Shown: positions 1-8,096 of the stretch, one piece after another
How the letters are laid out: the number at the start of each line of letters is the position of its first letter
How positions within the stretch are numbered: position 1 is the first letter of the stretch
Source of the DNA: Clostridiales bacterium
GTDB taxonomy: Bacteria > Bacillota > Clostridia > Oscillospirales > Butyricicoccaceae
Length of the DNA: 27,247 bases
Assembly (NCBI GenBank): GCA_019421385.1
Contig: JAHZFK010000018.1
Span: 1-27,247, forward strand
Direction of reading: 5' to 3'
Notes under the pieces: model-generated
Database searches by the model: none
What the model was told of the DNA's origin: nothing
The model's input: the letters and a program-made list of their open reading frames with translations, nothing else
Translations under genes and position numbers: made by a program

Positions 1-29
1 ATTGAGCCTAATTTTTTCGGCTTAGTTTT

Positions 30-890
30 TCATAGATCACTTGACACTACCCAAGCCCCAATCAGCCCATCATACGCTCCCTGACCAATGCCGTCCGGCC
101 CGATGGCGCAAACACAGTCGAGCATTGCACCATCCGCGCGCTGCACAGTGTCCGGTCGGAAATATAGCAGCAGCCCGCTCTCCACTCCGACCGCCCGATA
201 CGGCAGCAATCCGAACCGACTTGCGATTTCTGGTGGAAATGCCGCGAAACAGGCCGCAGCATCCTTCTTCCCCGTACACGCTCTGCGGATTTCCTCCCCC
301 AGCAGGCAGTCGGCAACTTCTCGTCCCAACACCAGTACCGGACGGCCGGATACCGGCTCGACCAAGCTATTCCCCGTGTCGTGCAGCAGTCGTACCGCGC
401 GTTCCCGTCCGTCAAAGCAGATGGTCAGTCGTTCTACCTCACGGCGCAGCGGGCCGTGCAGCGCGTCCCCGCGCAGCAAAATCCCACTGAGCGCATAGCC
501 CGCCGCTGCGGCAAGCAGCAGCACACGGAACGGTATGGCAATGTAATATCCCGCGCCAAACAGCAGCGTTCGACCGGTTGCCGCACCGAGCGCCATCGCC
601 AATCCCATGAAGGATGCCGCTACTACAAAGTACAGTGCGCACACACGTCCGAAGGCTGGCTTGCCACCAAACGTAACGGCGCACAAACCGACACCCGCAA
701 GCGCACGCAAGGGCAGCGCCGCCAAAAGCGGTACAACTGCCGCCAACACCGCATATCCGCCGCCCAGTACTGATGCCAGCAGCAGCCGAACACGTCCGAT
801 ACGTACGCCGCCCAGCGCAGCGGCGGCGAGCAGGCTCACGCCATCCATCAGAACATTGACCGCGAACAACACATCCAGATATACAACCAT
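30..890 (-). CDS. spoIIGA: SpoIIGA, sigma-E processing aspartic protease
   Basis: Membrane protease that removes the pro-peptide of pro-sigma-E in the mother cell during sporulation, after a signal from the forespore protein SpoIIR. The 286-residue length fits the family. The first ~140 residues are a series of hydrophobic membrane segments, and the rest is a soluble domain. The soluble part carries the aspartic protease motif HDTGNSL, with catalytic Asp at about residue 171, and ends in a typical YDGLIG segment. The ATG at 890 follows GGAGGTGG at a good distance. In relatives the next gene is sigE; here that would lie just beyond the left edge, which is inference. The 29 bases after the stop hold no clear terminator, consistent with read-through into such a gene. 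The identification is secure. Confidence 0.93.
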   Translation of the reverse strand: MVVYLDVLFAVNVLMDGVSLLAAAALGGVRIGRVRLLLASVLGGGYAVLAAVVPLLAALPLRALAGVGLCAVTFGGKPAFGRVCALYFVVAASFMGLAMALGAATGRTLLFGAGYYIAIPFRVLLLAAAAGYALSGILLRGDALHGPLRREVERLTICFDGRERAVRLLHDTGNSLVEPVSGRPVLVLGREVADCLLGEEIRRACTGKKDAAACFAAFPPEIASRFGLLPYRAVGVESGLLLYFRPDTVQRADGAMLDCVCAIGPDGIGQGAYDGLIGAWVVSSDL

Positions 891-911
891 AGACCACCTC
901 CGCCGACCTTC

Positions 912-945
912 ATCTTATCACAGTATGCGCACAATATTTGCCGAA
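912..945 (-). promoter_or_regulatory. Possible Spo0A-type promoter of spoIIGA
   Basis: On the minus strand a -10-like TAAGAT (917-912) lies 22 bp from TTCGGC (945-940). That hexamer overlaps a Spo0A-box-like TGCCGAA (939-945 on the plus strand), one mismatch from TGTCGAA. In Bacillus subtilis the spoIIG promoter has the same unusual wide spacing with a 0A box over the -35. This is a weak match based on one box only. Confidence 0.3.
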
Positions 946-966
946 TGCGCACCGCACAAAGGGCAT

Positions 967-1004
967 AAAAAAGCCGCACACCGGTTTCGTCCGGTGTGCG
1001 GCTT
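967..1004 (-). terminator. Rho-independent terminator after the UPF0210 gene
   Basis: A perfect 13-bp stem (972-984 with 991-1003, GCCGCACACCGG core) with a 6-base loop is followed on the minus strand by six T residues. It begins 14 bases after the UPF0210 stop codon. It therefore separates the lepA-hemW-ACT-UPF0210 unit from spoIIGA. Confidence 0.93.
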
Positions 1005-1017
1005 GCACAAGCAGTAT

Positions 1018-2382
1018 TTAGTTCTTGAGACTCTGGATCGGAGCCGGGATGCGGCCGCCGCGATGGATAAACTTCGCCGGTGAGCCGGTTGCAATCGGCA
1101 TAACGGGTGCCGAACCCAGCAAACCGCCGAATTCAACCATATCGCCCACCTTCTTACCGATGGCGGGGATAACACGCACAGCGGTCGTCTTGGAGTTGAC
1201 TACGCCGATGGCGATTTCGTCCGCGATCAAACCGGAAATCACTTCCGCCGAAGTGTCGCCCGGCACGGCAACCATGTCGATACCAACCGAACAGACAGCT
1301 GTCATCGCCTCGAGCTTCTCGAGCGTCAGGGCACCCGAAGCCGCCGCCGCGATCATGCCCTCATCCTCAGAAACCGGGATGAACGCACCCGACAAGCCGC
1401 CGACCGACGAGGACGCCATAACGCCGCCCTTCTTGACCGCGTCGTTGAGCATGGCGAGAATCGCGGTCGTGCCGCAACTGCCGCAGACCTCCAGACCGAC
1501 TTCCTCCAGGATACGCGCAACCGAGTCACCGATCGCCGGGGTCGGCGCAAGCGACAGATCGACAATACCGAACGGCACGCCCAGACGCTCGCTGGCGATC
1601 GCGCCAACCAGCTGACCCATACGGGTGATCTTGAACGCGGTCTTTTTGATGACCTCAGCCACCTCGTTGATCGGGCAGTCGCCCGCGCGGCGGATGGCAG
1701 ACTGCACCACGCCCGGGCCGGATACACCGACATTGATGACGGTCTCCGGCTCGCCAATGCCGTGGAACGCACCCGCCATAAACGGGTTATCGTCAACTGC
1801 GTTGGCAAATACGACCAGCTTAGAACAGCCCATCGAATCATTGTCCTTTGTCAATTCTGCGGTCTGCTTGATGATACGACCCATCAGGCCAATGGCATCC
1901 AGATTAACGCCCGCCTTGGTGGACGCAACATTGACCGAGGAGCAGACCAGATTAGTCTCTGCCAGTGCCTCGGGAATGGAATTGATCAGAATTTCGTCAC
2001 CCTTGGCAAAGCCCTTCTGCACCAGTGCAGAAAAGCCGCCAACGAAGTTGACGCCGGTCGCACTTGCTGCACGGTCGAGCGCCTTAGCAAGCGGCACATA
2101 GCTATTTGCATTGGTCACTGCACCGATCATCGCAATCGGCGTGACAGAAATGCGCTTGTTGATGATCGGGATACCGAGCTCGCGCTCAATCTGTTCGCCG
2201 GTCGAAACCAGCTTTTCCGCGCGGCGGGTGATCTTGTCGTAAACCTTGTCGGCAAGCACATTGATATCATCGCTGGCCAGATCACGCAGCGAAATGCCCA
2301 TCGTGATCGTGCGGATATCCAGGTGCTCCTCCTCAATCATCTTGATGGTTTCCAGAATGTCCTTGGTGTTGATCATTGACAT
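1018..2382 (-). CDS. UPF0210 (DUF711, PFL-like) family protein
   Basis: Conserved protein of about 454 residues, the usual length for UPF0210/DUF711. Its biochemical role is not established; the family is distantly related to the glycyl-radical (pyruvate formate-lyase) fold, and I do not assign an activity. The sequence is rich in conserved Gly/Ala stretches, such as a central VGVSGPGVVQSAI segment, and has no signal peptide. I chose the ATG at 2382 because GAGGTG sits 6 bases before it. The more upstream GTG at 2391 is part of that ribosome binding site, and a further in-frame ATG lies at 2376. The gene starts 10 bases after the ACT-domain gene. This ACT (UPF0237)-UPF0210 pairing is common in Firmicutes and suggests that the small protein regulates or partners the large one. 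Confidence 0.88.
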   Translation of the reverse strand: MSMINTKDILETIKMIEEEHLDIRTITMGISLRDLASDDINVLADKVYDKITRRAEKLVSTGEQIERELGIPIINKRISVTPIAMIGAVTNANSYVPLAKALDRAASATGVNFVGGFSALVQKGFAKGDEILINSIPEALAETNLVCSSVNVASTKAGVNLDAIGLMGRIIKQTAELTKDNDSMGCSKLVVFANAVDDNPFMAGAFHGIGEPETVINVGVSGPGVVQSAIRRAGDCPINEVAEVIKKTAFKITRMGQLVGAIASERLGVPFGIVDLSLAPTPAIGDSVARILEEVGLEVCGSCGTTAILAMLNDAVKKGGVMASSSVGGLSGAFIPVSEDEGMIAAAASGALTLEKLEAMTAVCSVGIDMVAVPGDTSAEVISGLIADEIAIGVVNSKTTAVRVIPAIGKKVGDMVEFGGLLGSAPVMPIATGSPAKFIHRGGRIPAPIQSLKN

Positions 2383-2392
2383 AGCCGACACC

Positions 2393-2662
2393 TCAAATCT
2401 TGTGCATCGCGTCGAAGATATCCTCGTGCATGGTGTGGATCTTCATGCCGAGCGCTTCGCCGTCCTTGTCCAGCAGGTCGGCCAGCTGGGTGAAATCCAC
2501 CGTGCACTTGTCGATATTGACCAGCATGACCATGGCGAACATGTCCTCCATGACGTTCTGCGAAATATCAACGATATTGACCCCATGCTGATAGAGCGTC
2601 TCCGAGATCTTGGCGATGATGCCGGTACGGTCTTTGCCGACCACCGTGATAACTGCGCGCAT
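2393..2662 (-). CDS. ACT domain protein, UPF0237 family
   Basis: An 89-residue protein consisting of one ACT domain. The opening MRAVITVVGKDRTGI is typical of stand-alone ACT proteins related to GcvR. ACT domains bind small ligands, often amino acids, and control partner proteins; the ligand here is unknown. A strong GGAGG precedes the ATG by 7 bases. The stop codon TGA is part of the ribosome binding site of the UPF0210 gene downstream, so the two are probably translationally coupled. There are 54 bases between the end of hemW and this gene, so it probably belongs to the same transcript. Family membership is certain; function is not. Confidence 0.88.
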   Translation of the reverse strand: MRAVITVVGKDRTGIIAKISETLYQHGVNIVDISQNVMEDMFAMVMLVNIDKCTVDFTQLADLLDKDGEALGMKIHTMHEDIFDAMHKI

Positions 2663-2716
2663 ATTTTTTCCTCCGATTTATATATTTTTTGGAATAACAA
2701 ACAAACAGCCGGTCGT

Positions 2717-3889
2717 TTATTGGAATACCGGCGGCGCGGGCGACTCCATCTGTTCCTGCCCCGCTTCGACGATGGTGTTGATGATGCTGTTGGACACCAG
2801 AAACCCCTTTTCCGTCAGATACCAGCGCGTACCCTGATGCGCAACCAGTTCATTGCCCATCAGACTGCGGAATGCTTCCTCATAGGGTGTAGAATCAATA
2901 TTATAGCGTTTTTCCAGATCAATGAAGTCCACGCCTTCCGCTGTGCGCAGGCGTACCATCAGATATTCACCCTGCCGCTGGAAGGTCGGCACCTCGTCCT
3001 CATCCCGCAGGATATCCTCACCGTTTATGTATGCCTTGATATCCCTTGCAAACTCGAACCGGCGGCCGTTCATAAACGAATGCGCCCCCGGGCCAAGCCC
3101 CAGATACTCGGACAGATCCCAATACTTACTGTTATGCCGCGAACGGAAACCCGGTTTGGCAAAATTCGAGATCTCATAATGCTCAAACCCGTTCTTGCGC
3201 AGCAGTTCGCACATGGCAAGATAGGTATCTGCCTGCGCGTCATCATCCGGCAAAACCGGATTTTCCCGTCCCATTGGAGTGGCAGGCTCAAGTTTCAGCC
3301 CATAGCAAGACAGATGCTTCGGGCCGAGTGCCAGACACTGCTCGACCGAGTCAAGGAATTTTTCCTGTGTCTGCCCCGGCAAGCCATACATCAGGTCAAG
3401 GCTGATGTTATCAAAGCCTTTTTCGCGCGCCAAATCGACCGCGGCCTTGGCCTGCTCGAACGAGTGAATGCGGCCGATGCGTCTCAGCTCATCCTCCTGC
3501 GCGGACTGCACACCAAAGGAGAGTCGGTTGACGCCCTGCTTCTTCATCATTTCGAGCACTTTTTTGTCCGTACTCTCCGGATTGCACTCAACTGTGATCT
3601 CCGCGTCATCCGCGAGCGGGAACTTGTTGCGTACCTCCTGCAGGATGCGGCCGAGGTATTTCGGCCCCAAGCAGGTCGGCGTGCCGCCGCCAATATAGAC
3701 GGTATCTACCGTATAGCCACTGCACGTCCTGCCATACTCGCGAATGTGCATCAGCAACGCCGAAACATAATTTTTCATCAGATCCGTCTCGGTCACCGAG
3801 TAAAAGTCGCAATAAGCGCACTTTTTCACACAGAACGGAATGTGCAGATACAGCCCGAGCGGCCGATTGTTATAACTGAATTTACTCAT
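2717..3889 (-). CDS. hemW: HemW-like radical SAM heme chaperone
   Basis: Radical SAM protein of 390 residues. The [4Fe-4S] cluster motif CX3CX2C is at residues 20-27, followed by DF (CAYCDF). This pattern marks HemW rather than true oxygen-independent coproporphyrinogen oxidase HemN, which has a further Cys. Other family features are GGGTPT for SAM binding and the LYLHIPFC opening. HemW binds heme and is thought to insert it into respiratory enzymes; older annotations call it coproporphyrinogen III oxidase-like. A C-terminal HemN-type helical domain (from about residue 300) is present. The ATG overlaps the lepA stop in an ATGA arrangement, so the two are coupled. The lepA-hemW order is typical of Firmicutes. 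Confidence 0.93.
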   Translation of the reverse strand: MSKFSYNNRPLGLYLHIPFCVKKCAYCDFYSVTETDLMKNYVSALLMHIREYGRTCSGYTVDTVYIGGGTPTCLGPKYLGRILQEVRNKFPLADDAEITVECNPESTDKKVLEMMKKQGVNRLSFGVQSAQEDELRRIGRIHSFEQAKAAVDLAREKGFDNISLDLMYGLPGQTQEKFLDSVEQCLALGPKHLSCYGLKLEPATPMGRENPVLPDDDAQADTYLAMCELLRKNGFEHYEISNFAKPGFRSRHNSKYWDLSEYLGLGPGAHSFMNGRRFEFARDIKAYINGEDILRDEDEVPTFQRQGEYLMVRLRTAEGVDFIDLEKRYNIDSTPYEEAFRSLMGNELVAHQGTRWYLTEKGFLVSNSIINTIVEAGQEQMESPAPPVFQ

Positions 3890-5697
3890 GATTCCTCATC
3901 CAGCTTCAAGACTGCCATGAACGCTTCGGTCGGGATCTGTACCGTACCGAGCGAACGCATCTTCTTCTTGCCTTCCTTCTGCTTTTCCAGCAGCTTCTTC
4001 TTACGCGTGATATCGCCGCCATAGCACTTGGCCAGAACGTCCTTGCGCATCGCCTTGACGGTCTCGCGTGCGATGACCTTGCCGCCGATTGCAGCCTGTA
4101 CCGGCACCTCAAACAGCTGGCGCGGGATGTTCTCCTTGAGTTTTTCGCAAATGCGGCGGGCGCGGCCGTACGCCTTTTCACGGTGTACGATAAACGAAAG
4201 CGCGTCTACCTGATCGCCGTTGAGCAGCATATCGACCTTGACCAGATCGCTCGGGCGATAGTCGAGGAATTCATAGTCGAGCGAAGCATAGCCTCGGGTG
4301 CGCGCCTTGAGCGCATCGAAAAAGTCGTAAATAATCTCGTTGATTGGCATTTCATAGTGCAGTTCAACCAGATTTGCGTCCAGATACTGCATATCCTTGA
4401 ACACGCCGCGCCGCTCCTGACACATCGGCATGATGTTGCCGACATACTCCTGCGGGGTCATAATGGTTGCCTTGACAAACGGCTCGCGCGCCTCATCAAT
4501 AATCGCCGGATCGGGATAGTCGTGCGGGTTATCGCACTGCACCGTCGTGCCGTCGGTCTTGACGATCTCATAGACCACGCTCGGCAGTGTCGTGACCAAA
4601 TCGAGGTCGAATTCACGCTCAAGGCGTTCCTGAATGACCTCCATATGCAGCATACCGAGGAAGCCGCAGCGGAAACCGAAGCCCAGCGCCACCGAGCTTT
4701 CCGGCTCAAAGGACAGCGCTGCGTCATTCAGCTGCAATTTTTCCAATGCATCACGCAGATCAGGGTATTTGGAACCATCCTCGGTGTAAATACCGCAGAA
4801 CACCATCGGCCGCGCAGGACGATAGCCGGGCAAGGCTTCCGCCGTCGGGCGATCGGACTCAGTGACGGTGTCGCCCACGCGGGTGTCGGATACAGTCTTG
4901 ATAGACGCGGTGAAGTAACCAACCTCACCCGCGCGCAGCTCCTGCTGCGGAGACAGGCCGAGCGGCAGCAGATAGCCGCATTCGAGCACCTGAAACGTTG
5001 CGCCGGTCGCCATCATTTTGACCTTCATGCCCGGGCGGATCGTGCCGTCCATCAGACGCATATAAACGATGACACCCTTATAAGGGTCATACTGGCTGTC
5101 AAAAATCAGCGCACGCAGCGGTGCATCCGGGTCTCCCGTCGGCGCGGGGATATCGGACACGATGCGCTCGAGCACCTCATGGATGTTGAGGTTCATTTTT
5201 GCAGAGATTTCCGGGCTGTCCTCCGCCGGAATGCCGATGATATCCTCGATCTCCTTTTTGACGCGCGGCGCGTCAGCCGCAGGCAGGTCGATCTTATTGA
5301 TGACCGGCACGACCTCAAGCCCCGCGTCGATCGCCAGATAGGTGTTGCCCAGCGTCTGCGCCTCAATGCCCTGCGCCGCATCCACGACCAGCAGCGCACC
5401 CTCGCACGCAGCCAGCGAGCGGGAGACCTCATAGTTGAAGTCCACATGGCCCGGCGTGTCGATCAGGTTCATCTCATAGGTTTTGCCGTCGTCCGCCTCA
5501 TATTCCATGCGCACCGCACGCGCTTTGATCGTGATGCCGCGTTCGCGCTCCAGATCCATATTGTCGAGTAACTGTTCCTCCCTCTCGCGCTGGGACACCG
5601 CCTTGCACTGTTCCAGCAGGCGGTCAGCCAGCGTGGACTTGCCGTGGTCGATATGCGCAATAATGGAGAAATTACGAATTTGCTCGCGATTTTTCAC
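3886..5697 (-). CDS. lepA: Elongation factor 4 (LepA), ribosome-associated GTPase
   Basis: Translation GTPase of 603 residues, full length for LepA/EF4, which acts on the ribosome in initiation and elongation under stress. The G1 motif AHIDHGKST lies at about residues 14-22, followed by DTPGHVDF (G3) and NKIDLP (G4). The C-terminal part has the LepA-specific region with KKLLEKQKEGKKKMR near the end. The start is a GTG at 5697, with AAGGAG 8 bases upstream; no better ATG is nearby. A clear sigma-A promoter lies 50-80 bases upstream. It is the first gene of the lepA-hemW-ACT-UPF0210 transcript. A large open frame on the opposite strand (4183-5571) is a codon-bias shadow. Confidence 0.96.
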   Translation of the reverse strand: MKNREQIRNFSIIAHIDHGKSTLADRLLEQCKAVSQREREEQLLDNMDLERERGITIKARAVRMEYEADDGKTYEMNLIDTPGHVDFNYEVSRSLAACEGALLVVDAAQGIEAQTLGNTYLAIDAGLEVVPVINKIDLPAADAPRVKKEIEDIIGIPAEDSPEISAKMNLNIHEVLERIVSDIPAPTGDPDAPLRALIFDSQYDPYKGVIVYMRLMDGTIRPGMKVKMMATGATFQVLECGYLLPLGLSPQQELRAGEVGYFTASIKTVSDTRVGDTVTESDRPTAEALPGYRPARPMVFCGIYTEDGSKYPDLRDALEKLQLNDAALSFEPESSVALGFGFRCGFLGMLHMEVIQERLEREFDLDLVTTLPSVVYEIVKTDGTTVQCDNPHDYPDPAIIDEAREPFVKATIMTPQEYVGNIMPMCQERRGVFKDMQYLDANLVELHYEMPINEIIYDFFDALKARTRGYASLDYEFLDYRPSDLVKVDMLLNGDQVDALSFIVHREKAYGRARRICEKLKENIPRQLFEVPVQAAIGGKVIARETVKAMRKDVLAKCYGGDITRKKKLLEKQKEGKKKMRSLGTVQIPTEAFMAVLKLDEES

Positions 5698-5748
5698 CCC
5701 GAAAGCTCCTTATCTGTTCCATAATAGCCTTAATAGCAATATGGAAAT

Positions 5749-5777
5749 ATTATAACACGTTCCCGCCCGTCTCACAA
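5749..5777 (-). promoter_or_regulatory. Sigma-A promoter of lepA
   Basis: On the minus strand TTGTGA (5777-5772) and a perfect TATAAT (5754-5749) are separated by 17 bases. Transcription would begin about 45 bases before the GTG start of lepA. Confidence 0.75.
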
Positions 5778-5972
5778 GCGTTCTTTTCCTGTTTGCCGCC
5801 GCCCCTGCCCTTGTTCTGTTTTTTGCACAAATTTGATTTGGTTTTGCTTTGGATTTGATGCGACTGCGCTATGATAGAAGCGTCATCAAGCCATCTTCTT
5901 TTCTCTTTTCTTATACTCTTCCCAGCTGCGGGGGCGGTCAAAGCCGCCTCCGCATATTTTTTCACAAAGTAC

Positions 5973-6001
5973 TTGCATTCTCTTTCGGACGGGTATATAC
6001 T
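5973..6001 (+). promoter_or_regulatory. Sigma-A promoter of the riboflavin operon
   Basis: TTGCAT (5973-5978) and TATACT (5996-6001) are spaced by 17 bases, so transcription would begin about 40 bases before the riboswitch. The rest of the 5698-6336 gap between lepA and ribD holds no gene that I can support. It contains only these promoters, a small inverted repeat (AGCAGT/ACTGCT, 6013-6026), the riboswitch and the leader hairpins. Confidence 0.75.
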
Positions 6002-6047
6002 GTGTTCAGCAAAGCAGTAGACTGCTGTGCTAAAACCGAATATCAGG

Positions 6048-6171
6048 ATTCTTCAGGGCAGGGTGCAATTCCCTACCGGCGGTATAGCCCGCGAGCGGAC
6101 GCTTTTTTCGAGCGAATGCATGATTCGGTGAAACTCCGAGGCCGACAGTATAGTCTGGATGAAAGAAGAAT
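6048..6171 (+). promoter_or_regulatory. FMN riboswitch (RFN element)
   Basis: All conserved blocks of the RFN aptamer appear in order: TTCTTCAGGGCAGGGTG, then ATTCCCTACCGGCGGTA, AGCCCGCGAGC, a variable hairpin (CGCTTTTTTCGAGCG), GATTCGGTGAAACTCCGAGGC, and CCGACAGTATAGTCTGGATG. The closing stem P1 pairs TTCTT near 6050 with AAGAA at 6166-6170. It lies in the ribD leader upstream of terminator hairpins, so FMN binding is expected to stop transcription of the riboflavin genes. Confidence 0.97.
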
Positions 6172-6214
6172 GTGCGGAAAGCGGATCAACTTCCGTTTCC
6201 GTTTGTTTGCTGTT

Positions 6215-6250
6215 CTGAAACGCATGATTGTGTTTCAGATTTTTTATTTT
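6215..6250 (+). terminator. First terminator-like hairpin after the riboswitch
   Basis: CTGAAACGC (6215-6223) pairs with GTGTTTCAG (6230-6238) around a 6-base loop, with one G-U pair. A T-rich run (ATTTTTTATTTT) follows. It is the first of two tandem hairpins in the ribD leader. Confidence 0.65.
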
Positions 6251-6260
6251 CTGCGTCTAT

Positions 6261-6294
6261 ACGCCCCGAAGCATCCGCTTTCGGGGCGTTTTTT
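6261..6294 (+). terminator. Second terminator in the ribD leader
   Basis: A perfect 10-bp stem, ACGCCCCGAA with TTCGGGGCGT (6261-6270, 6280-6289), is followed by TTTTTT. It lies 43 bases before the ribD start and is the stronger of the two candidates for the FMN-controlled terminator. Confidence 0.85.
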
Positions 6295-6336
6295 ATCTTA
6301 CAGCCTCAGAAAGGCTGTTCTGAAGAGGTGATCCGG

Positions 6337-7422
6337 TTGCAAAACCAAACGGAAACTTATATGCGCCGCGCACTTGCACTGGCCGCACGCGGTGCGGGAC
6401 ATGTCAGTCCCAACCCGATGGTCGGCTGCGTGATCGTCAAGGACGGACGCATCATCGGCGAGGGCTGGCACGAATACTGCGGCGGCCTACATGCCGAGCG
6501 AAACGCGCTGAAAAACTGCACGGAAGACCCCGCGGGCGCAGATTTATACGTCACCCTCGAGCCGTGCTGCCATTGGGGACGCACCCCGCCCTGCACGGAT
6601 GCCATCATCGAACACCACATCGGACGCGTGTTCGTTGGCTGTCTGGACGCGAACCCACTGGTCGCGGGCAAAGGCGCGGAAATCTTGCAGAGCGCGGGCA
6701 TCCCGGTCGAAACCGGCATCTGTGAAGACGAGTGCCGCCGGCTCAACGAGGTATTCTTCCACTACATCACAAACAGAACACCCTATGTTGTACTCAAATA
6801 TGCCATGACGCTGGACGGCAAGATTGCCGCCGTATCAGGCGACAGCCGCTGGGTCACGGGCGAAGCCGCCCGCCGTCATGTGCACGAAACACGCGCACGC
6901 CTGTCTGGCATCATGGTCGGGGTGGGCACTGTGCTGGCCGACGACCCGCTGCTCACCTGCCGCATCGAGGACGGGCGCAACCCGTACCGCATCGTTTGCG
7001 ACAGCCATGCGCGCACACCGCTGGACTGTCAGCTGATCCGCACCGCGCGGGAGATCGACACCGTCATTGCCATAACCGAATGGAACGAGCGCGCTGCGGC
7101 GCTCAAAAAAGCGGGCGCACATTTGGTGCTATGTCAAGCGAAAAACGGCAAGGTAGACTTAACCGATCTGATGCATCAGCTTGGTGCGCACGGACTGGAC
7201 AGCATCCTGCTCGAGGGCGGCGCGGAACTCGCATTCGCAGCACTTGAGGCGGGCATTGTACATAAAGTGCAGGCATACATCGCCCCCAAGCTGATTGGCG
7301 GCACCACCGCTAAAACGCCGCTCGGCGGCGCGGGCTTTGCCCGCATGGCGGATGCGGTAGCGTTGAAAAACGTCACTGTTACGCCGCTTGGCGAAGATTT
7401 TCTGCTGGAGGGGGTGCTCTAA
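6337..7422 (+). CDS. ribD: Bifunctional riboflavin deaminase/reductase RibD
   Basis: Carries out two early riboflavin steps: deamination of the pyrimidine intermediate made from GTP, and NADPH reduction of its ribose. The N-terminal half is a cytidine-deaminase fold with zinc ligands His52, Cys77 and Cys86 and catalytic Glu54 (motifs HAERNAL and EPCCHWGRTPPC). The C-terminal half (from about residue 150) is the RibD reductase, with MTLDGKIA and LLEGGAELA. I chose the TTG at 6337 because AGAGGTG lies 6 bases before it; this gives 361 residues, typical of the family. The ATG at 6361 would remove residues near the deaminase start. The longer frame to 6172 runs through the leader hairpins and is not coding. 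First gene of the rib operon. Confidence 0.95.
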   Translation: MQNQTETYMRRALALAARGAGHVSPNPMVGCVIVKDGRIIGEGWHEYCGGLHAERNALKNCTEDPAGADLYVTLEPCCHWGRTPPCTDAIIEHHIGRVFVGCLDANPLVAGKGAEILQSAGIPVETGICEDECRRLNEVFFHYITNRTPYVVLKYAMTLDGKIAAVSGDSRWVTGEAARRHVHETRARLSGIMVGVGTVLADDPLLTCRIEDGRNPYRIVCDSHARTPLDCQLIRTAREIDTVIAITEWNERAAALKKAGAHLVLCQAKNGKVDLTDLMHQLGAHGLDSILLEGGAELAFAALEAGIVHKVQAYIAPKLIGGTTAKTPLGGAGFARMADAVALKNVTVTPLGEDFLLEGVL

Positions 7423-7423
7423 A

Positions 7424-8074
7424 ATGTTCACCGGCATCATTGAAGAAATCGGCACAGTGCGCCGCATCGAGCACGGCGCGGCAGGCGCGCGGCTCACCAT
7501 TGCAGCAAAAACCGTGCTCGAGGGTACCAAACTTGGTGACAGCATCGCAACCAACGGTGTGTGTCTGACCGTTGTTTCCATGACAGCGGACAGTTTTTCG
7601 GCAGATGTCATGGCAGAAACGCTGCGGCGCTCGAGTCTCGGCGCGCTGCAAAGTGGCTCACCGGTCAATCTCGAGCGCGCCATGCCCGCAAACGGTCGTT
7701 TTGGCGGGCACATCGTTTCCGGTCACATTGACGGCACGGGTACGGTTTCATCCCAAAAGCGCGAGGATAACGCGGTTTGGGTGACCGTGCGCACCCCTAC
7801 TCCCCTACTGCGGTACATCGTGGAGAAAGGCTCGATCGCCATTGACGGTGTCAGCCTGACGGTCGCGGCAGTGGACGAAACCAGCTTTTCCGTCTCGATC
7901 ATTCCATACACAGGTGCACAAACCATCCTGCTCGGCAAAAAGCCGGGCGAGACGGTCAATCTGGAATGTGATATGATCGGCAAATATGTTGAAAAGCTGC
8001 TTGCGCCGTACACTGCTGAAAAAAGCGCCGCAAGCGGCATCACCATGGAATTTCTGACCCGAAACGGGTTTTGA
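7424..8074 (+). CDS. ribE: Riboflavin synthase, alpha subunit
   Basis: Joins two molecules of 6,7-dimethyl-8-ribityllumazine to give riboflavin and the pyrimidine substrate of RibH. The protein has 216 residues and begins MFTGIIEEIG, the hallmark of the family. It contains two lumazine-binding repeats (about 1-95 and 96-190); the second begins near GGHIVSGHIDG. The ATG at 7424 follows GGAGGGGG and begins one base after the ribD stop, so translation is coupled. An upstream in-frame ATG at 7388 lies inside ribD and is not used. Bacillus naming would call this ribE; some annotations use ribC. Confidence 0.95.
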   Translation: MFTGIIEEIGTVRRIEHGAAGARLTIAAKTVLEGTKLGDSIATNGVCLTVVSMTADSFSADVMAETLRRSSLGALQSGSPVNLERAMPANGRFGGHIVSGHIDGTGTVSSQKREDNAVWVTVRTPTPLLRYIVEKGSIAIDGVSLTVAAVDETSFSVSIIPYTGAQTILLGKKPGETVNLECDMIGKYVEKLLAPYTAEKSAASGITMEFLTRNGF

Positions 8075-8096
8075 GCACAAAGGAGGACAAACCGAT

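Noticed and set aside
2246..4024. Open frame of 592 codons on the plus strand
   Set aside because: It lies opposite hemW and the ACT and UPF0210 genes, has no ribosome binding site, and its product resembles no protein; it is a shadow caused by codon bias.
4183..5571. Open frame of 462 codons on the plus strand
   Set aside because: Fully opposite lepA, with Arg/His-rich product and no start signals.
5750..5965. Small open frame of 71 codons on the minus strand upstream of lepA
   Set aside because: It covers the lepA promoter, lacks a good ribosome binding site and has a low-complexity Lys/Gly-rich product.
5849..6331. Open frame of 160 codons across the rib leader
   Set aside because: It runs through the promoter, the FMN aptamer and both hairpins, all of which explain the sequence better.
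6172..6336. N-terminal extension of ribD
   Set aside because: The extension would translate the terminator hairpins; the TTG at 6337 has a proper ribosome binding site and gives the family length.
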